This document shows, piece after piece, positions 24,939-34,804 of a stretch of DNA of 64,000 bases. The DNA comes from Capsulimonadaceae bacterium (GTDB lineage Bacteria; Armatimonadota; Armatimonadia; Armatimonadales; Capsulimonadaceae): contig JARLGU010000010.1 in the NCBI GenBank assembly GCA_031292625.1, forward strand, positions 1-64,000, given 5' to 3'. The translations under genes were made by a program, and so were the position numbers. Positions within the stretch are counted from its first letter, which is position 1. Each line of letters begins with the position of its first letter. Under the pieces are notes generated by a model that searched no databases, was not told the DNA's origin, and saw nothing but the letters and a program-made list of their open reading frames with translations.

Positions 24939-25957
24939 GAGCGGCCTCCTCGGTCGAACGGATGCAGAATGACCTTGCCGCACTCGCCGGTCACCTGCAG
25001 TTCCCATGCTTTCTGCACGGCTTCCATGGGGTAGGTGTGTGTTATCAGCTTGTTAAGATCGCTGTCGACGCACCGGATCATATGCATCATCTTTTGTGCG
25101 TGGCGCAAATTCCAGTGCCAGATCCCGTGGAGCGTCAGGCCATGCGGTACCATGTTGTCCAGCTCGATGTGTCCTCCCCAGCCGACGAATGCGACGTGCC
25201 CGCGCCGGCGAGTTGCGGCGATTGCAAACTGCTGGGCGGCCGGGATCGCCGTGCAATCCACGGCCTTATCGACGCCGCGCTCCCCTGTGTGCGCTCGTAT
25301 TTGCGCCAAAGCGTCCGGGTCTCGCGGATCGATTACGATCTCCGCCCCGAGTTCCAGCGCCAGTTTCGCGCGATAGGCGTTGCCGTCCACGGCGATCACG
25401 CGGGCGCCGCGGAAGCGCGCGTTTATCACGCCGCCCAGGCCGACCGGCCCGAGCCCGCCGATTAGAACGGTGTCGAACGGGCCGACGGAGAGATGCTCCA
25501 TCGCGCCAAACGTTGGCCCGAGACCGCAACACGCCATCGACGCATGATCGTAAGAAATATCGTCGGGGATCGGAAGCAAAAGCCAGTCTTGTTTGATGCA
25601 ATACTCCGCATAGGTGGCCGTGCCGGTCTCCGAGCCGCAGACTGCCTTGGGGTCGACGCAATGTTCGCAGTGAATGTAATCGCCCTCCTGGCACAGCGCG
25701 CACACGCCGCAAGGATATTGAGGCATTACGACGACCCGGTCGCCCGGCTTGACGCGTCCCGGCTGCGCGATCTCCACGACTTCTCCCGCGGCTTCGTGTC
25801 CCAGACAATTGCTAACATCGCCGTGTTGGAAGCTCTTGTATTCAGTGCACATCGGCGCTGAGAGGATTTTGATGAGAGCGAAGTCCGCTCGAATGCGCGG
25901 CATCGGCTGGTCGACCAGCGCGCTTCGCAATGGGCCCGTAATGCTTGCTACTCGCAT
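24935..25957 (-). CDS. Zinc-dependent medium-chain alcohol/polyol dehydrogenase
   Basis: This 340-residue MDR enzyme has catalytic zinc ligands Cys in APMCTEYKS and the GHEAAGEV motif, and a structural-zinc lobe of four cysteines in CGVCALCQEGDYIHCEHC. The NAD-binding GGLGPVGLGG lies near residue 165-175. Start ATG 25957 has AAGGA upstream. It is the first gene of a two-gene operon with the Gfo/Idh oxidoreductase. Confidence 0.85.
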   Translation of the reverse strand: MRVASITGPLRSALVDQPMPRIRADFALIKILSAPMCTEYKSFQHGDVSNCLGHEAAGEVVEIAQPGRVKPGDRVVVMPQYPCGVCALCQEGDYIHCEHCVDPKAVCGSETGTATYAEYCIKQDWLLLPIPDDISYDHASMACCGLGPTFGAMEHLSVGPFDTVLIGGLGPVGLGGVINARFRGARVIAVDGNAYRAKLALELGAEIVIDPRDPDALAQIRAHTGERGVDKAVDCTAIPAAQQFAIAATRRRGHVAFVGWGGHIELDNMVPHGLTLHGIWHWNLRHAQKMMHMIRCVDSDLNKLITHTYPMEAVQKAWELQVTGECGKVILHPFDRGGRS

Positions 25958-26077
25958 GTTGTTGTCCTTGTTAATATCGCATACTTGCCTGCCATAGGCG
26001 CGTCGCGGCAATGGCGCCAGACTGCTGTGGCCTGCCGGCACTCTATCATTCTAGGGCAATCCGCGGACAAATAGCAA

Positions 26078-26106
26078 TGGACTATGTTTGCTCATTCTTG
26101 TATAAT
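26078..26106 (+). promoter_or_regulatory. Promoter of the AraC regulator
   Basis: TGGACT (26078-26083), a 17-bp spacer and a perfect TATAAT (26101-26106). Transcription would start near 26112-26114, only about 6-8 bases before ATG 26120, leaving almost no leader and no ribosome site. Confidence 0.65.
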
Positions 26107-26119
26107 TCTTTTGCGTACT

Positions 26120-26965
26120 ATGATTATTCCCAATTCGCGTAAGCACCCCGCAGTTGTCGTCGATCTTATCGGCATGGACACTTCGCACGAGCCCGGCTTT
26201 TTCGTCGACCGGCCGCCCCGCAAGGACGACTGGCTTCTGATGTGCTTCCGGACGCGGTTTTCGATCGTGACTGCGCATGGATTGGAGCAGGGAGCGCCCG
26301 GGGACTGCATCCTGCATGCACCGGGGTTTCCTGAATGGCACGGTCCGGCAGAGGGAGCGCTTGAGGGCTTCCGCAACGACTGGACGCATGTTCACGGCGA
26401 TGGCGTCGCGGCGCTCATTGAGCGGTATGAGGTGCCGCTCAATCAGCGGATACCGACGGGTAACTCTCTGTTTTTGTACGAGGACCTGCAGGCAATCGCG
26501 GACGAACAACTGCACCGCGCGTTGTACTGGGAGGATGCGGCCGCCGAGCGGGTAGGGCGGATGCTGCGTGGCCTCGGGAGGGCGCATGCCGAACTGTCCC
26601 GGGCAGGCGAGGCCGGTCCGGGACACGATGAGCAGCGCGATACGTTCATAAGCGCACGGGCTCGCATTCTCGGTGCGCCGCACGTGCTTTGGACGGTCGC
26701 GAGCATGGCCGCGCTAACCGGACTGGGGCCGAACCGGTTTGCTGTTTTGTACAATCGGTTCTTTCACGCCAGCCCAGTCAACGATCTGATTCATGCCCGG
26801 CTCGCTCAAGCGCAGAGGCTGCTCCTCTCATCGAACGCGACCCTGGAAAACATCGCCGAGCAGTGCGGATTCTCCGATGCGCCCTATTTAAGCCGGGTTT
26901 TTCGATGCCACATCGGATGCACTCCCGGGCAGTACCGCAGGAGCGGCGTTCGAGGACGGCGGTAG
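26120..26965 (+). CDS. AraC family transcriptional regulator
   Basis: This 281-residue protein has a cupin-like N-terminal sensor (about 1-150) and a C-terminal double HTH of AraC type (about 185-275), ending with the conserved second helix pattern IAEQCGFSDAPYLSRVFR and a GCTPGQYR segment. ATG 26120 is preferred over 26084 because the latter lies within the promoter spacer. It is divergent from the zinc dehydrogenase operon and convergent with the fucosidase gene. Confidence 0.85.
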   Translation: MIIPNSRKHPAVVVDLIGMDTSHEPGFFVDRPPRKDDWLLMCFRTRFSIVTAHGLEQGAPGDCILHAPGFPEWHGPAEGALEGFRNDWTHVHGDGVAALIERYEVPLNQRIPTGNSLFLYEDLQAIADEQLHRALYWEDAAAERVGRMLRGLGRAHAELSRAGEAGPGHDEQRDTFISARARILGAPHVLWTVASMAALTGLGPNRFAVLYNRFFHASPVNDLIHARLAQAQRLLLSSNATLENIAEQCGFSDAPYLSRVFRCHIGCTPGQYRRSGVRGRR

Positions 26966-26969
26966 GGAT

Positions 26970-28235
26970 CTACTCTTCCGTCTGATAAAGGGCCGCGTCG
27001 CGCAAGGTCCAGGCCCCATCGGCTTCCAGGATGCGGACGTGCACCTTCTTGGCGCGAATAAGCGGAAATGCGCAGATCGCCTTATGACCGACGTTGCGGC
27101 CTTCCCATACGGGAATCGGCGCGCTGTGCGGAAAGCCTTCGACCTCTATGGCAAACCGGCGGATGTGCTCTCCGGCGGTCAGGTCTTCTTGGACGATGAC
27201 GTGATCCAGCCGGGTCGTGCCGGGAAATGTCCAGGAGACGCAATCGCTGCTGACCTCGGCATCCGCAAGCGTGACGATCGGCTTAGCGAAGCGGCGTCGC
27301 AATTCGGCGGCAAGCCCCTTGATTCGTGCGGAATCCAGGTCGGGAAATACGCCCCGCCGGTCCGGCCCGATGTTCATCAGAAGATTGGCCCCGCGTCCGA
27401 CCGTTCGGTAGTAAATGCCGAGAAGCTCGGAGACCGTCTTCACGGTGTGCTCGTCCTGGTCGCTGTAGAACCAGTTCACATCGCGCATCATGCAATCGGA
27501 TTCCGCGCTTAGCCAGATCGGACCGGAGGCAAGTTTCTCCTTCTCGGTCGTGTTAACGGAAAAGTCGAGGGAATCAACCGTGTTCCAGAGCGGCCATGGA
27601 CCGATGCCCGCCTCGTTGCCGATCCAGCGGAAGTTCGGATCGCCCATGTTGAAGATCAAGATCTCGGGCTGCATCTGGCGGATTGCCGACGTGATGCGCG
27701 GCCAATCGTAATTATGCCCTTCCGAGCCGCATCCGTCGAACCAGAGGATGTCGATTTTGCCGTAGGGTTCAAGGATCTCGCTGATCTGGCCAATAAAGTA
27801 GTCGTCGTACGCCTTTGGATCCGCATAATTGGAGCCTGATGCGTCTGCCGGGGAATAGTAGAGGCCGACCTTGAGCCCGTGGCGCCGGCAGGCATCGACA
27901 TAGTCGCGGACGACATCGCCCTTTCCGTTTCGCCATGGCGAGCGGGCAACCGAGAAATCGGTGTATTTTGACGGCCAGTTCGCAAAGCCATCGTGGTGCT
28001 TGGCGGTGAGGACCATGTATTTCGCGCCGGCGTCCACGGCAGTCCGCGCCCACTGGTCGCAATCGAGCTCCGACGGGTTGAACGTTTTCGCGTCCATCGG
28101 TTTGCCGTCCCAATCCCGGTGGCCCTCATTGAACGTGCGTACGCCGAAGTGAACGAAAATGCCGAACTCCCAATCCTGGTACTCAAGCTGCCGGACAGTT
28201 GGGATAGCGGTGGGGACGGGGGATGTGTAGGTCAC
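26970..28235 (-). CDS. Alpha-L-fucosidase (GH29)
   Basis: This 421-residue enzyme has the GH29 landmarks FGIFVHFG, AKYMVLTAKHHDGF and ILWFDGCG, where D167 is the probable nucleophile. It would release terminal fucose from plant glycans such as RG-I or xyloglucan side chains. GTG 28235 is chosen because CAGGAG lies eight bases upstream. No signal peptide is seen, so it acts inside the cell on imported oligosaccharides. It lies downstream of the pseudopilin, PL22 and GH106-like genes on the same strand, though a terminator at 28547 separates them. Confidence 0.85.
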   Translation of the reverse strand: MTYTSPVPTAIPTVRQLEYQDWEFGIFVHFGVRTFNEGHRDWDGKPMDAKTFNPSELDCDQWARTAVDAGAKYMVLTAKHHDGFANWPSKYTDFSVARSPWRNGKGDVVRDYVDACRRHGLKVGLYYSPADASGSNYADPKAYDDYFIGQISEILEPYGKIDILWFDGCGSEGHNYDWPRITSAIRQMQPEILIFNMGDPNFRWIGNEAGIGPWPLWNTVDSLDFSVNTTEKEKLASGPIWLSAESDCMMRDVNWFYSDQDEHTVKTVSELLGIYYRTVGRGANLLMNIGPDRRGVFPDLDSARIKGLAAELRRRFAKPIVTLADAEVSSDCVSWTFPGTTRLDHVIVQEDLTAGEHIRRFAIEVEGFPHSAPIPVWEGRNVGHKAICAFPLIRAKKVHVRILEADGAWTLRDAALYQTEE

Positions 28236-28546
28236 GGAAGAATCTCCTGAGTTAGCTTGCAAAGCCGTGTGTTGGCTTTACATACGCCGGGGCTTCTTGG
28301 ATAACCTTCTCGAATTTTAAGTAGTTAGATAGTATCCACGCCGGAAGAACGAACGTCTTTTGCGCATCTTCCCCGCTTTTCATTCACGACGCCGGTCTCA
28401 AAACCGGAACCGGTAGTTGAAGATACCGATCGACCGCTTGAGGCGATTCGTGAATACAAACGTAACGTAACGCCGGACGCATCGTTGTCGAGATCCTTGA
28501 GCCCCGAGAATCTCGGCCGGCAGCACGGATAGCAACAAAAGAGCAA
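28236..28546. other. Gap between fucosidase gene and terminator
   Basis: About 310 bp without a supported gene. A minus-strand 62-residue frame from 28586 overlaps the terminator hairpin and is not convincing. Promoter elements for the fucosidase gene probably lie here. Confidence 0.35.
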
Positions 28547-28567
28547 GGGCCGCGACATTGTCGCGGC
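28547..28567 (-). terminator. Strong terminator after the pseudopilin gene
   Basis: GGCCGCGACA / TGTCGCGGCC, a 10-bp perfect GC-rich stem, is followed on the minus strand by CTTGCTCTTTTG. It lies 30 bases past the stop at 28597. Confidence 0.65.
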
Positions 28568-28596
28568 CGGTATCGTGATCGCTCATGACACGAGGG

Positions 28597-29445
28597 TTAA
28601 TAGTACGTATTGGCCGTACCTAGCAGGTTGTCGTCGGGATAGTAGTTGAGCCCATTCGATTGCGGCCCATATATGTAATTCGTATAGCCCCAGGATGAGC
28701 AAGGCAGATTCGTGTTGCTGGTGCTGCTGACCACGCCTTGTTGTCCGACCGTTGCCAGGAACCACTTGACATGTCCGTCGGCGAGCGCATAGTTGGCGCC
28801 GCCCGAGTGGCGAATTGCCGCGACCGCGGCGTCGCACGCGGGGTTCCCGGTAGAGACCGCTGTGCCGCTGAGTATGCGCGCGGTCTCCCAGTCGCTGGCG
28901 CTGGCCACGTTGGTGCCGTTGCCGGGGTTGAAAACCAAGCACCGGTCAGTCTGATTGATTATGCTGGTCACGCTGTTTGCTCCGGTGCTTGTTGTCGTAT
29001 TGCCGCCAAGTGCGTCTGCGAAAACAACCGTCGAGCCTGGGAACGGTATCGTGGAAATGACGCGCGGCGGAAACGTGGAGATGCCGGTGTCCATTGCCAC
29101 GTACGTGTTGTACGTGTAGTCCAGGACGCTGCCCGCAAGCCCCTGGCTCGGGCAGGTGAACACGGATTTGCTCTTGATGTAGGGGTAGATCGCGTAACAC
29201 CAGTTGAACAGAACCGGCGATGCGGAAGAAACACCCGATCGCGTCGGGACCGCCATCTCGTCGTAGTCCTGCGAATACTGCAGGTCGGCCAAAATGATCT
29301 GCTTCAAGTTGCTCGCACACGTCGATTGCCGCGCCTTCTCTCTGGCCGTCGCAAATACGGGAAATAGAATCGCAGCGAGAATCGCTATGATGGCTATAAC
29401 TACGAGAAGTTCGATTAATGTAAATCCTTGATGTTTTTCTTTCAT
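28597..29445 (-). CDS. DUF1559-type prepilin-like protein (pseudopilin) in the pectin cluster
   Basis: This 282-residue protein has [10 protein letters not shown] at the prepilin peptidase site, then the hydrophobic helix and [21 protein letters not shown]9-DG is [14 protein letters not shown]. Start ATG 29445 follows GGAGGCTG directly; the upstream extension is rejected. The body ([18 protein letters not shown]) is close to the pseudopilin at 56370-57203, so these two are recent paralogues. The gene follows the PL22 lyase by 31 bases and so is in the same unit. Confidence 0.85.
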   Translation of the reverse strand: MKEKHQGFTLIELLVVIAIIAILAAILFPVFATAREKARQSTCASNLKQIILADLQYSQDYDEMAVPTRSGVSSASPVLFNWCYAIYPYIKSKSVFTCPSQGLAGSVLDYTYNTYVAMDTGISTFPPRVISTIPFPGSTVVFADALGGNTTTSTGANSVTSIINQTDRCLVFNPGNGTNVASASDWETARILSGTAVSTGNPACDAAVAAIRHSGGANYALADGHVKWFLATVGQQGVVSSTSNTNLPCSSWGYTNYIYGPQSNGLNYYPDDNLLGTANTYY

Positions 29446-29476
29446 TTTCAGCCTCCTCCAATTCGGAGTGCCGCCG

Positions 29477-30742
29477 CTAATGCGATGGCTCACGATCGAC
29501 GCTTACTGCATAGACCTGGTTCATGCCGGTCCAGTTTGCCATGAAGAACACCCATTTGTTGTCCGCCGAGAGCGAGACGTTCGGTTCCGCGCGCACGAAG
29601 TTGTGACCGGTGAGGTCGCACAGAGGCTCCGTCCGAAGAGTGCCGTCCGTTTGCGGGTAGAGCAGGTGGATCATCGGATGCTTGTTGCCGCCGTCGCCAT
29701 CCGCCGCGAAGAACGACCCGTCGTGCGAGATATTGTAGTGCACCGAATACTGGTCCCCAACAATCGGATAGCTCGTGTCGTGGCCTCCCGAGAGCGGATG
29801 TCCGGTCAGCATCCGGGCCTTGCCGTCGAAGTAGTCGAACCAAATTGTTTGCCCACTCGGAGACCAGAACTCGTGTCCGCGATATTCGCGGTCCGTTCCG
29901 CGCGGGCAGACGTCGGTCAAGCCCGTGCCGTCGGCGCGTATGTTCCAGATGCGCTCAACCTTGTTCCAGGGACCCTCATGCGCAAACATCAGCGTGGCTG
30001 GGTCGGTAGGCGAGAATTGAACGTGATTGAACCAATCGTTGCCCCGATGGATCACGGTCAGCTTGCCGGTGGCGATGTCGACGGTAAACACAAGCGTGGG
30101 AAGATGCGCCTCATAGGCTTGCGCAATCTGCTGTCCTCTCTTGCCGCCGGCATCCTTGACGGATTTGAAGATCGCGGTGACTCCATTCGTGTTCGCGCCG
30201 GCAATCAACGTGTCGTCGGCGTTCGCGCTCAGCCCCGCAAGGCTTTCGCCGGTCAGGTCCCAGTCGCCGGGAATCTGTGCGATCGTCCGCGTTTGAAGCG
30301 TGTCTATATTGGTTGCGAGGATCTTGTCGCCCGCGACGTAGTAGACGACCGGCCTTTTGCGGCTAACGGCGGCAAAACCGAGGAGCTTCGCCGCGAGATC
30401 GGTTAGGCGCGTGATTGTGCCCTCGCCCATCGGTTGGCGGTTCGATATATCGATGGAATAGAGCGCGCCTGCGTGTGCGAAAACCAGCTTGTCGCCCGCT
30501 GGCGTTAGAGCATGTTGGTGGAAATAGAGCACGCCCGAGCCGCCTTTGGGGAAGCGGGAAAGCAATACGACTCGGTGACCGGTTGTAGCGTCGACCCATG
30601 ACGTCGCCGTCATGCGCGCGTCGTTTTCAGCCCCCAACGCGTAGCCGCCGATGAGCGTGAGCGCGACCGCTGCGCTTACCAAGCGCCGCGCGAAGCGGGC
30701 GAGAAATGTGGTCCTTATGCTTGAGATCGTCAATCCGTTCAT
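29477..30742 (-). CDS. Oligogalacturonate lyase-like beta-propeller protein (PL22)
   Basis: This 421-residue protein has an N-terminal signal-like hydrophobic segment (about residues 20-38) and a seven-bladed propeller. The [16 protein letters not shown] segment matches PL22, where His residues hold the catalytic metal. PL22 enzymes cleave oligogalacturonates to 4-deoxy-L-threo-hexosulose uronate and shorter oligomers. A leader is unusual, since many PL22 enzymes are cytoplasmic. It follows the GH106-like gene by 28 bases and precedes the pseudopilin. Confidence 0.8.
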   Translation of the reverse strand: MNGLTISSIRTTFLARFARRLVSAAVALTLIGGYALGAENDARMTATSWVDATTGHRVVLLSRFPKGGSGVLYFHQHALTPAGDKLVFAHAGALYSIDISNRQPMGEGTITRLTDLAAKLLGFAAVSRKRPVVYYVAGDKILATNIDTLQTRTIAQIPGDWDLTGESLAGLSANADDTLIAGANTNGVTAIFKSVKDAGGKRGQQIAQAYEAHLPTLVFTVDIATGKLTVIHRGNDWFNHVQFSPTDPATLMFAHEGPWNKVERIWNIRADGTGLTDVCPRGTDREYRGHEFWSPSGQTIWFDYFDGKARMLTGHPLSGGHDTSYPIVGDQYSVHYNISHDGSFFAADGDGGNKHPMIHLLYPQTDGTLRTEPLCDLTGHNFVRAEPNVSLSADNKWVFFMANWTGMNQVYAVSVDREPSH

Positions 30743-30770
30743 CTGTCCTTTATCCCCTACGCTTTATTGT

Positions 30771-32720
30771 TTAGCGTGTCGCTAGCACGGTTAGTTCGAA
30801 CGGTCCCAGCACGATCGCGCGATTCTTCAACGTCTCGATTTCACCCGTTCGGGCATCCCACTGTTCGATCGCCCCGGAATTGTGTTCGACTTCGATTTCA
30901 AGAGCCGATGCGCTTTCGTTCGAGAGCAGAAAGAACTCGACGCCGCCTTTAGCAACCTGTCGCACGCGCAGGGCGTCGCGGCCGCCGGTAAAGCGTGCGT
31001 GAGACGGCGCAAGCCGGTCGATTGCGGCAACCAACTCACGTGGATTGGTCGCCGGCAGGCTTCCGGCGACCAGATTTTCCTCGCCCTCCCGATACTCGAT
31101 CAGCCGTCCAGCGGCCGCGATCCGGCGCAGTACGGTCAGCGCCTCTTCGTCGATGTCAATGAGGCCATCGATAACCACGCTCCGATAGATCATGCCCGCG
31201 ATCTCGACTCCGGCCGCGCTGACGACCGCGCGTTCGCTCAAATCCCTGATCTCCAGATAATTGAAGTCGCGCTGGTTCTCAAAGCATGCCTTCGCCGCTT
31301 GCCACGGCAGCCAATCGCCGCGTCCCAATATGGCGGTGTCGCAACGGTGGACGCAATCCGTGTTCAGCCAGCAAAGACGCTGATACGATTTCGCGAACGT
31401 CGCGTAATTGCTCCACCATGCGCTGTTTGGTCCGACATCCGGCGGGCGCTCATCGAGGCGAAATCCGCGAATCGAGTAGTAGAACGCATGCGGAATGATC
31501 ATGTTTACGCCGCGAACGATCAACCAGTTGGCGATTGCGACCATTTCCTGGTATGTGAATTCGTGTCCGAAAGAACCGTAGCACTCGTTGCTGTTGCGCC
31601 GCCGGCCGTTGTGGATCATCGCTGATGACGTGCACTTCGCCTGCGTCGACTGCGGCCCTTCGATTCCAGATGGCTTTCCGGGCTCTACCCAGCGCCAGAC
31701 GATGTCCTGTCCGGGAACGTGCAAGAATCGTTCGATCTCGATGCCGTCAGGTTCCGCGGGGTGTCCCATCAGCCAGACATTATGCTTCTCGCACCAATCG
31801 TGCAGCGGACGGTAATAGGTTTCGAGCAGCCGGTCGCCGACGGCCTTTTCGTAGACGCCGCGATGCGCTTTCGCGGAGGGATCGCCGTCATCGAAGAGAG
31901 CCGCCAGATGCGGCGTAAAGTCATAGCCGGCGCACGCGCTTAGCCAATCATTAAGGCCGCTCGTCCACGGAACCATCTGGGCGCGCTCGTGACAGCGCCC
32001 GAGCAGATGCGGCTCATCCGTGAACATGCCGATGATCGTCGTCCCGAAATATTCTCGCAGTCTTTCATAATAGCGATCGTAGACCAGGCGGATGAAGCAG
32101 CGGACGGCGTCGGGGTTGAGCAAATCCGCCGCCGGAGGCGTGTCCTCCCGCTTTTCGTCCTCGGAAACATGCAGTCCTCGGATGACCGAATTGATCCGGC
32201 GGTCAACGAGTTTGACTTGCCGGCCGTCGGATAGGGTGGGACATGCGACGACGCGGCCGCCATCGGGCACGGTTGCGTCGGGCTCTTCGCAGACGAGGGC
32301 GCGGCAGCCATAGATGGGGTTTTCGGCGACTACCTGCCCTGACGAAGAGCCGGACGGGTACATTCCTTCATCGTACAGGACAACCTTCATGCCTCGCCGC
32401 GCTGCCTCGTGAACGGCAAACTCGACGTATCCGAGCATTGCCTCCGACATCCAGCCAATGCGTCGTGGAAGGCCGACGCGCGGATGGATCACGAAGCCGT
32501 AGACGCCATGCTCGTCGAAATCGCCGATCTGACGCGCGATCTCGGCTTCGTTCAGGTCATCGTTCCAAAACCAGAACGGAATCAGCGTGAACTCGCGCGG
32601 CGGGGAGAGAAACTCATCGACCATCCATTGCCGCGCGACGCGCGACGTTTGTCCGCCCCGGCCGTCCTTTGCCGGGTAGAGACCTTGCTTGAGTTGTCCA
32701 TTGCCGCCTATCGTAACCAT
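30771..32720 (-). CDS. GH106-like glycoside hydrolase (possible alpha-L-rhamnosidase)
   Basis: This ~649-residue protein has the family pattern IPFWFWNDDL near residue 45, GVYGFVIHPRVG, VVLYDEGMYPSGSSSG and IGMFTDEPHLL, as in the large GH106-like group annotated as rhamnosidases. It has no signal peptide. Starts: ATG 32720 with GAAGAG upstream; TTG 32741 is an alternative. It is the first gene of the cluster with PL22 and a pseudopilin, which suggests rhamnogalacturonan use. A strong promoter lies at 32760-32788. Confidence 0.65.
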   Translation of the reverse strand: MVTIGGNGQLKQGLYPAKDGRGGQTSRVARQWMVDEFLSPPREFTLIPFWFWNDDLNEAEIARQIGDFDEHGVYGFVIHPRVGLPRRIGWMSEAMLGYVEFAVHEAARRGMKVVLYDEGMYPSGSSSGQVVAENPIYGCRALVCEEPDATVPDGGRVVACPTLSDGRQVKLVDRRINSVIRGLHVSEDEKREDTPPAADLLNPDAVRCFIRLVYDRYYERLREYFGTTIIGMFTDEPHLLGRCHERAQMVPWTSGLNDWLSACAGYDFTPHLAALFDDGDPSAKAHRGVYEKAVGDRLLETYYRPLHDWCEKHNVWLMGHPAEPDGIEIERFLHVPGQDIVWRWVEPGKPSGIEGPQSTQAKCTSSAMIHNGRRRNSNECYGSFGHEFTYQEMVAIANWLIVRGVNMIIPHAFYYSIRGFRLDERPPDVGPNSAWWSNYATFAKSYQRLCWLNTDCVHRCDTAILGRGDWLPWQAAKACFENQRDFNYLEIRDLSERAVVSAAGVEIAGMIYRSVVIDGLIDIDEEALTVLRRIAAAGRLIEYREGEENLVAGSLPATNPRELVAAIDRLAPSHARFTGGRDALRVRQVAKGGVEFFLLSNESASALEIEVEHNSGAIEQWDARTGEIETLKNRAIVLGPFELTVLATR

Positions 32721-32759
32721 GAGATACTGCTCTTCTTTCAAATAAAGACCGTTGCATCC

Positions 32760-32788
32760 ATTATAAATTGGCGCGGCATGCGTGTCAA
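32760..32788 (-). promoter_or_regulatory. Consensus promoter of the pectin cluster
   Basis: On the minus strand: TTGACA (32783-32788), a 17-bp spacer and a perfect TATAAT (32760-32765). It faces the GH106-like gene. The divergent AraC gene begins ~60 bases away, so its product could bind in this gap and control both. Confidence 0.85.
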
Positions 32789-32848
32789 TTCACGATAGGA
32801 ACCGATTTGTAGTACAATAGTGATATTCTATTGTGGATGGTATCCGTC

Positions 32849-33778
32849 ATGACGGGGCAGGTCGAGGTTCGTCTCTCAAGACATACGTATAAGATCCAGA
32901 GCGGCTTTCCGGTCCAGGTTCACTGGCACTACGATCAAACGTGCAATCGTATACATGATCATGAATTCATGGAAATTGCATTGGTCGTCGAGGGCGCTGG
33001 AGTCCACTATTCGGCCTGCGGGAAGCAGAGAATCAGCCGGGGCGACGTCCTCGTGGTGCAGCCGCAAGCCTGGCACACGTATATGGACAGCGAAGGCCTC
33101 GTCATTCTTAATTGCATGTTCGGCTACGAACTGTTTCAACGAGACATTCCTGTCCTTGCGCGCGATCCCGCTGTGCAGCACATGATCGAGGTGCAGCCGG
33201 GCTACGAGCAAGAGCGCGGCATCTTGCCGCTTCATCTACCGGAAGAGAAGTTCGTATCCTGTATAGCGCTTGTGAATGAAATCGAGGAACTGCTAACGAG
33301 GGATATTCCCTGCGCGGAGGCGGAATGTCTCGCGTACCTGATGCACTTCATCGTGACGATAGCGAGAGGCCTTGGGCAGGATAATAGTGACGCGCATAAT
33401 CGCGTCCGGGCGCTGCCTCGTCCTGTGTTCGACTGCCTGTGCTTGCTGGACGGCGCGCCGTTCGAGCCGTGGACGATCGAAGACCTGGCGGACCGGCTCC
33501 ACTACAACCGTCACTATATCATGCGCGTCTTCAAGCAGGCTGTCGGCGTTTCCATCGGCGATTACCTGACTCGCCAGCGCGCGGAGCGGGCGGCGAAGCT
33601 TCTGCGTAACTCCGATCGTGGCGTCGCCGATATCGCGGCCGAAGTTGGCTGGCCCGACCAGACCTATTTCGCCCGGCGGTTTAAAGCCTATCATGGCATG
33701 ACCGCGTCCGAATACCGCGTGCGACACAGTGGACGGACGCCAAATGAGCGGGCCGCGGAGCTTGCCGGGCGCTTGTAA
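32849..33778 (+). CDS. AraC family transcriptional regulator of the pectin cluster
   Basis: This ~309-residue regulator has an N-terminal cupin sensor with HWHYD and HDHEFMEIALV, as in RhaR/RhaS-like regulators, and a C-terminal double HTH (about 205-300). ATG 32849 is chosen; TTG 32831 and ATG 32837 are in frame upstream. It is divergent from the GH106-like/PL22/pseudopilin unit, so control of that unit by rhamnose, galacturonate or their products is the natural inference. Confidence 0.85.
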   Translation: MTGQVEVRLSRHTYKIQSGFPVQVHWHYDQTCNRIHDHEFMEIALVVEGAGVHYSACGKQRISRGDVLVVQPQAWHTYMDSEGLVILNCMFGYELFQRDIPVLARDPAVQHMIEVQPGYEQERGILPLHLPEEKFVSCIALVNEIEELLTRDIPCAEAECLAYLMHFIVTIARGLGQDNSDAHNRVRALPRPVFDCLCLLDGAPFEPWTIEDLADRLHYNRHYIMRVFKQAVGVSIGDYLTRQRAERAAKLLRNSDRGVADIAAEVGWPDQTYFARRFKAYHGMTASEYRVRHSGRTPNERAAELAGRL

Positions 33779-33798
33779 ACCCTGTGCGGTTTTTTTGA
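33779..33798 (+). terminator. Weak terminator after the AraC gene
   Basis: A short AAACC / GGTTT stem around CTGTGC is continued by a run of seven T residues. It lies directly after the AraC stop codon and before the cysD promoter. Confidence 0.4.
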
Positions 33799-33803
33799 AA
33801 CCA

Positions 33804-33832
33804 TAGCAACCCCCTCGGGATTAGGGTATAAT
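33804..33832 (+). promoter_or_regulatory. Probable cysD promoter
   Basis: TAGCAA (33804-33809), a 17-bp spacer and a perfect TATAAT (33827-33832). The -35 is poor, which suggests activation by a regulator. The leader to ATG 33899 is about 60 bases. Confidence 0.5.
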
Positions 33833-33898
33833 CGAGTTCCGGTGGGTGCAGTAAGGAATCATTATTATCAGCGCCCGCAAAGCGAGTATGCAACGCCT

Positions 33899-34804
33899 AT
33901 GAATCGATACGGATTGACTCATCTCAAGGAACTCGAAGCCGAGTCCATCTACGTCTTGCGCGAGGTGGCCGCGCAGTTCGAGCGGCCGGCGCTGCTTTTT
34001 TCGGGCGGCAAGGATTCGATCGTCGTCAGCCAGCTTGCCCGTAAGGCATTTTTCCCCGCGCGAATTCCATTTCCGCTGATGCACGTCGACACCGGGCATA
34101 ATTTCCCCGAAGCCCTTGCGTATCGCGACGAGTGGGTCGAAAAGATCGGCGCGCATCTGATTGTGGCGTTCGTGCAGGACTCGATCGATAGCGGGCGGGT
34201 GGTCGAGGAGAAGGGGTATAACGCGAGCCGCAACGCGCTGCAGACCGTCACGCTTCTTGATGCGATCGAGGAGCATAAGATCGACTGCGCGATCGGCGGG
34301 GCGCGTCGCGACGAAGAAAAGGCCCGCGCGAAGGAGCGATTCTTCTCGCACCGCGACGAGTTTGGCCAATGGGATCCCAAGAACCAGAGGCCCGAGCTCT
34401 GGAACCTGTTCAACGGCCGAAAGGCGATGGGCGAGCACTTCCGGGTATTTCCGATCAGCAACTGGACCGAGATGGATGTTTGGCAATATATCTACCAGGA
34501 GCAGATCCCGATCCCAGAGATCTATTTTACGCACCGCCGGAATATTATCGAACGCGACGGGGTCCTGTACGCCTATTCCGATTTCCTCAACTTGAGGCCG
34601 GCGGAGAAGCCGGTCGAAATGCAGGTGCGCTTTCGGACGGTTGGCGACATGACATGTACCGGTGCGGTCGAATCGCCCGCAAGCACCCTGGAAGACATCA
34701 TCCAGGAAGTCGCGGCGTCGCGCGTTACCGAGCGAGGCACGCGCGCCGACGATAAGCGGTCCGAGGCGGCGATGGAAGACAGAAAGAAGCAGGGGTATTT
34801 CTGA
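33899..34804 (+). CDS. cysD: Sulfate adenylyltransferase subunit 2
   Basis: This 301-residue PAPS-reductase-like ATP pyrophosphatase has the PP-loop SGGKDS at residues 35-40 and the usual CysD length. With CysN it makes adenosine 5'-phosphosulfate from ATP and sulfate, the first step of assimilatory sulfate reduction. Conserved RRDEEKARAKER and FRVFPISNWTEMDVW segments confirm the subunit. The ATG at 33899 restores the conserved MNRYGLTHLKELE start. The stop overlaps the cysN ATG by one base. Confidence 0.95.
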   Translation: MNRYGLTHLKELEAESIYVLREVAAQFERPALLFSGGKDSIVVSQLARKAFFPARIPFPLMHVDTGHNFPEALAYRDEWVEKIGAHLIVAFVQDSIDSGRVVEEKGYNASRNALQTVTLLDAIEEHKIDCAIGGARRDEEKARAKERFFSHRDEFGQWDPKNQRPELWNLFNGRKAMGEHFRVFPISNWTEMDVWQYIYQEQIPIPEIYFTHRRNIIERDGVLYAYSDFLNLRPAEKPVEMQVRFRTVGDMTCTGAVESPASTLEDIIQEVAASRVTERGTRADDKRSEAAMEDRKKQGYF

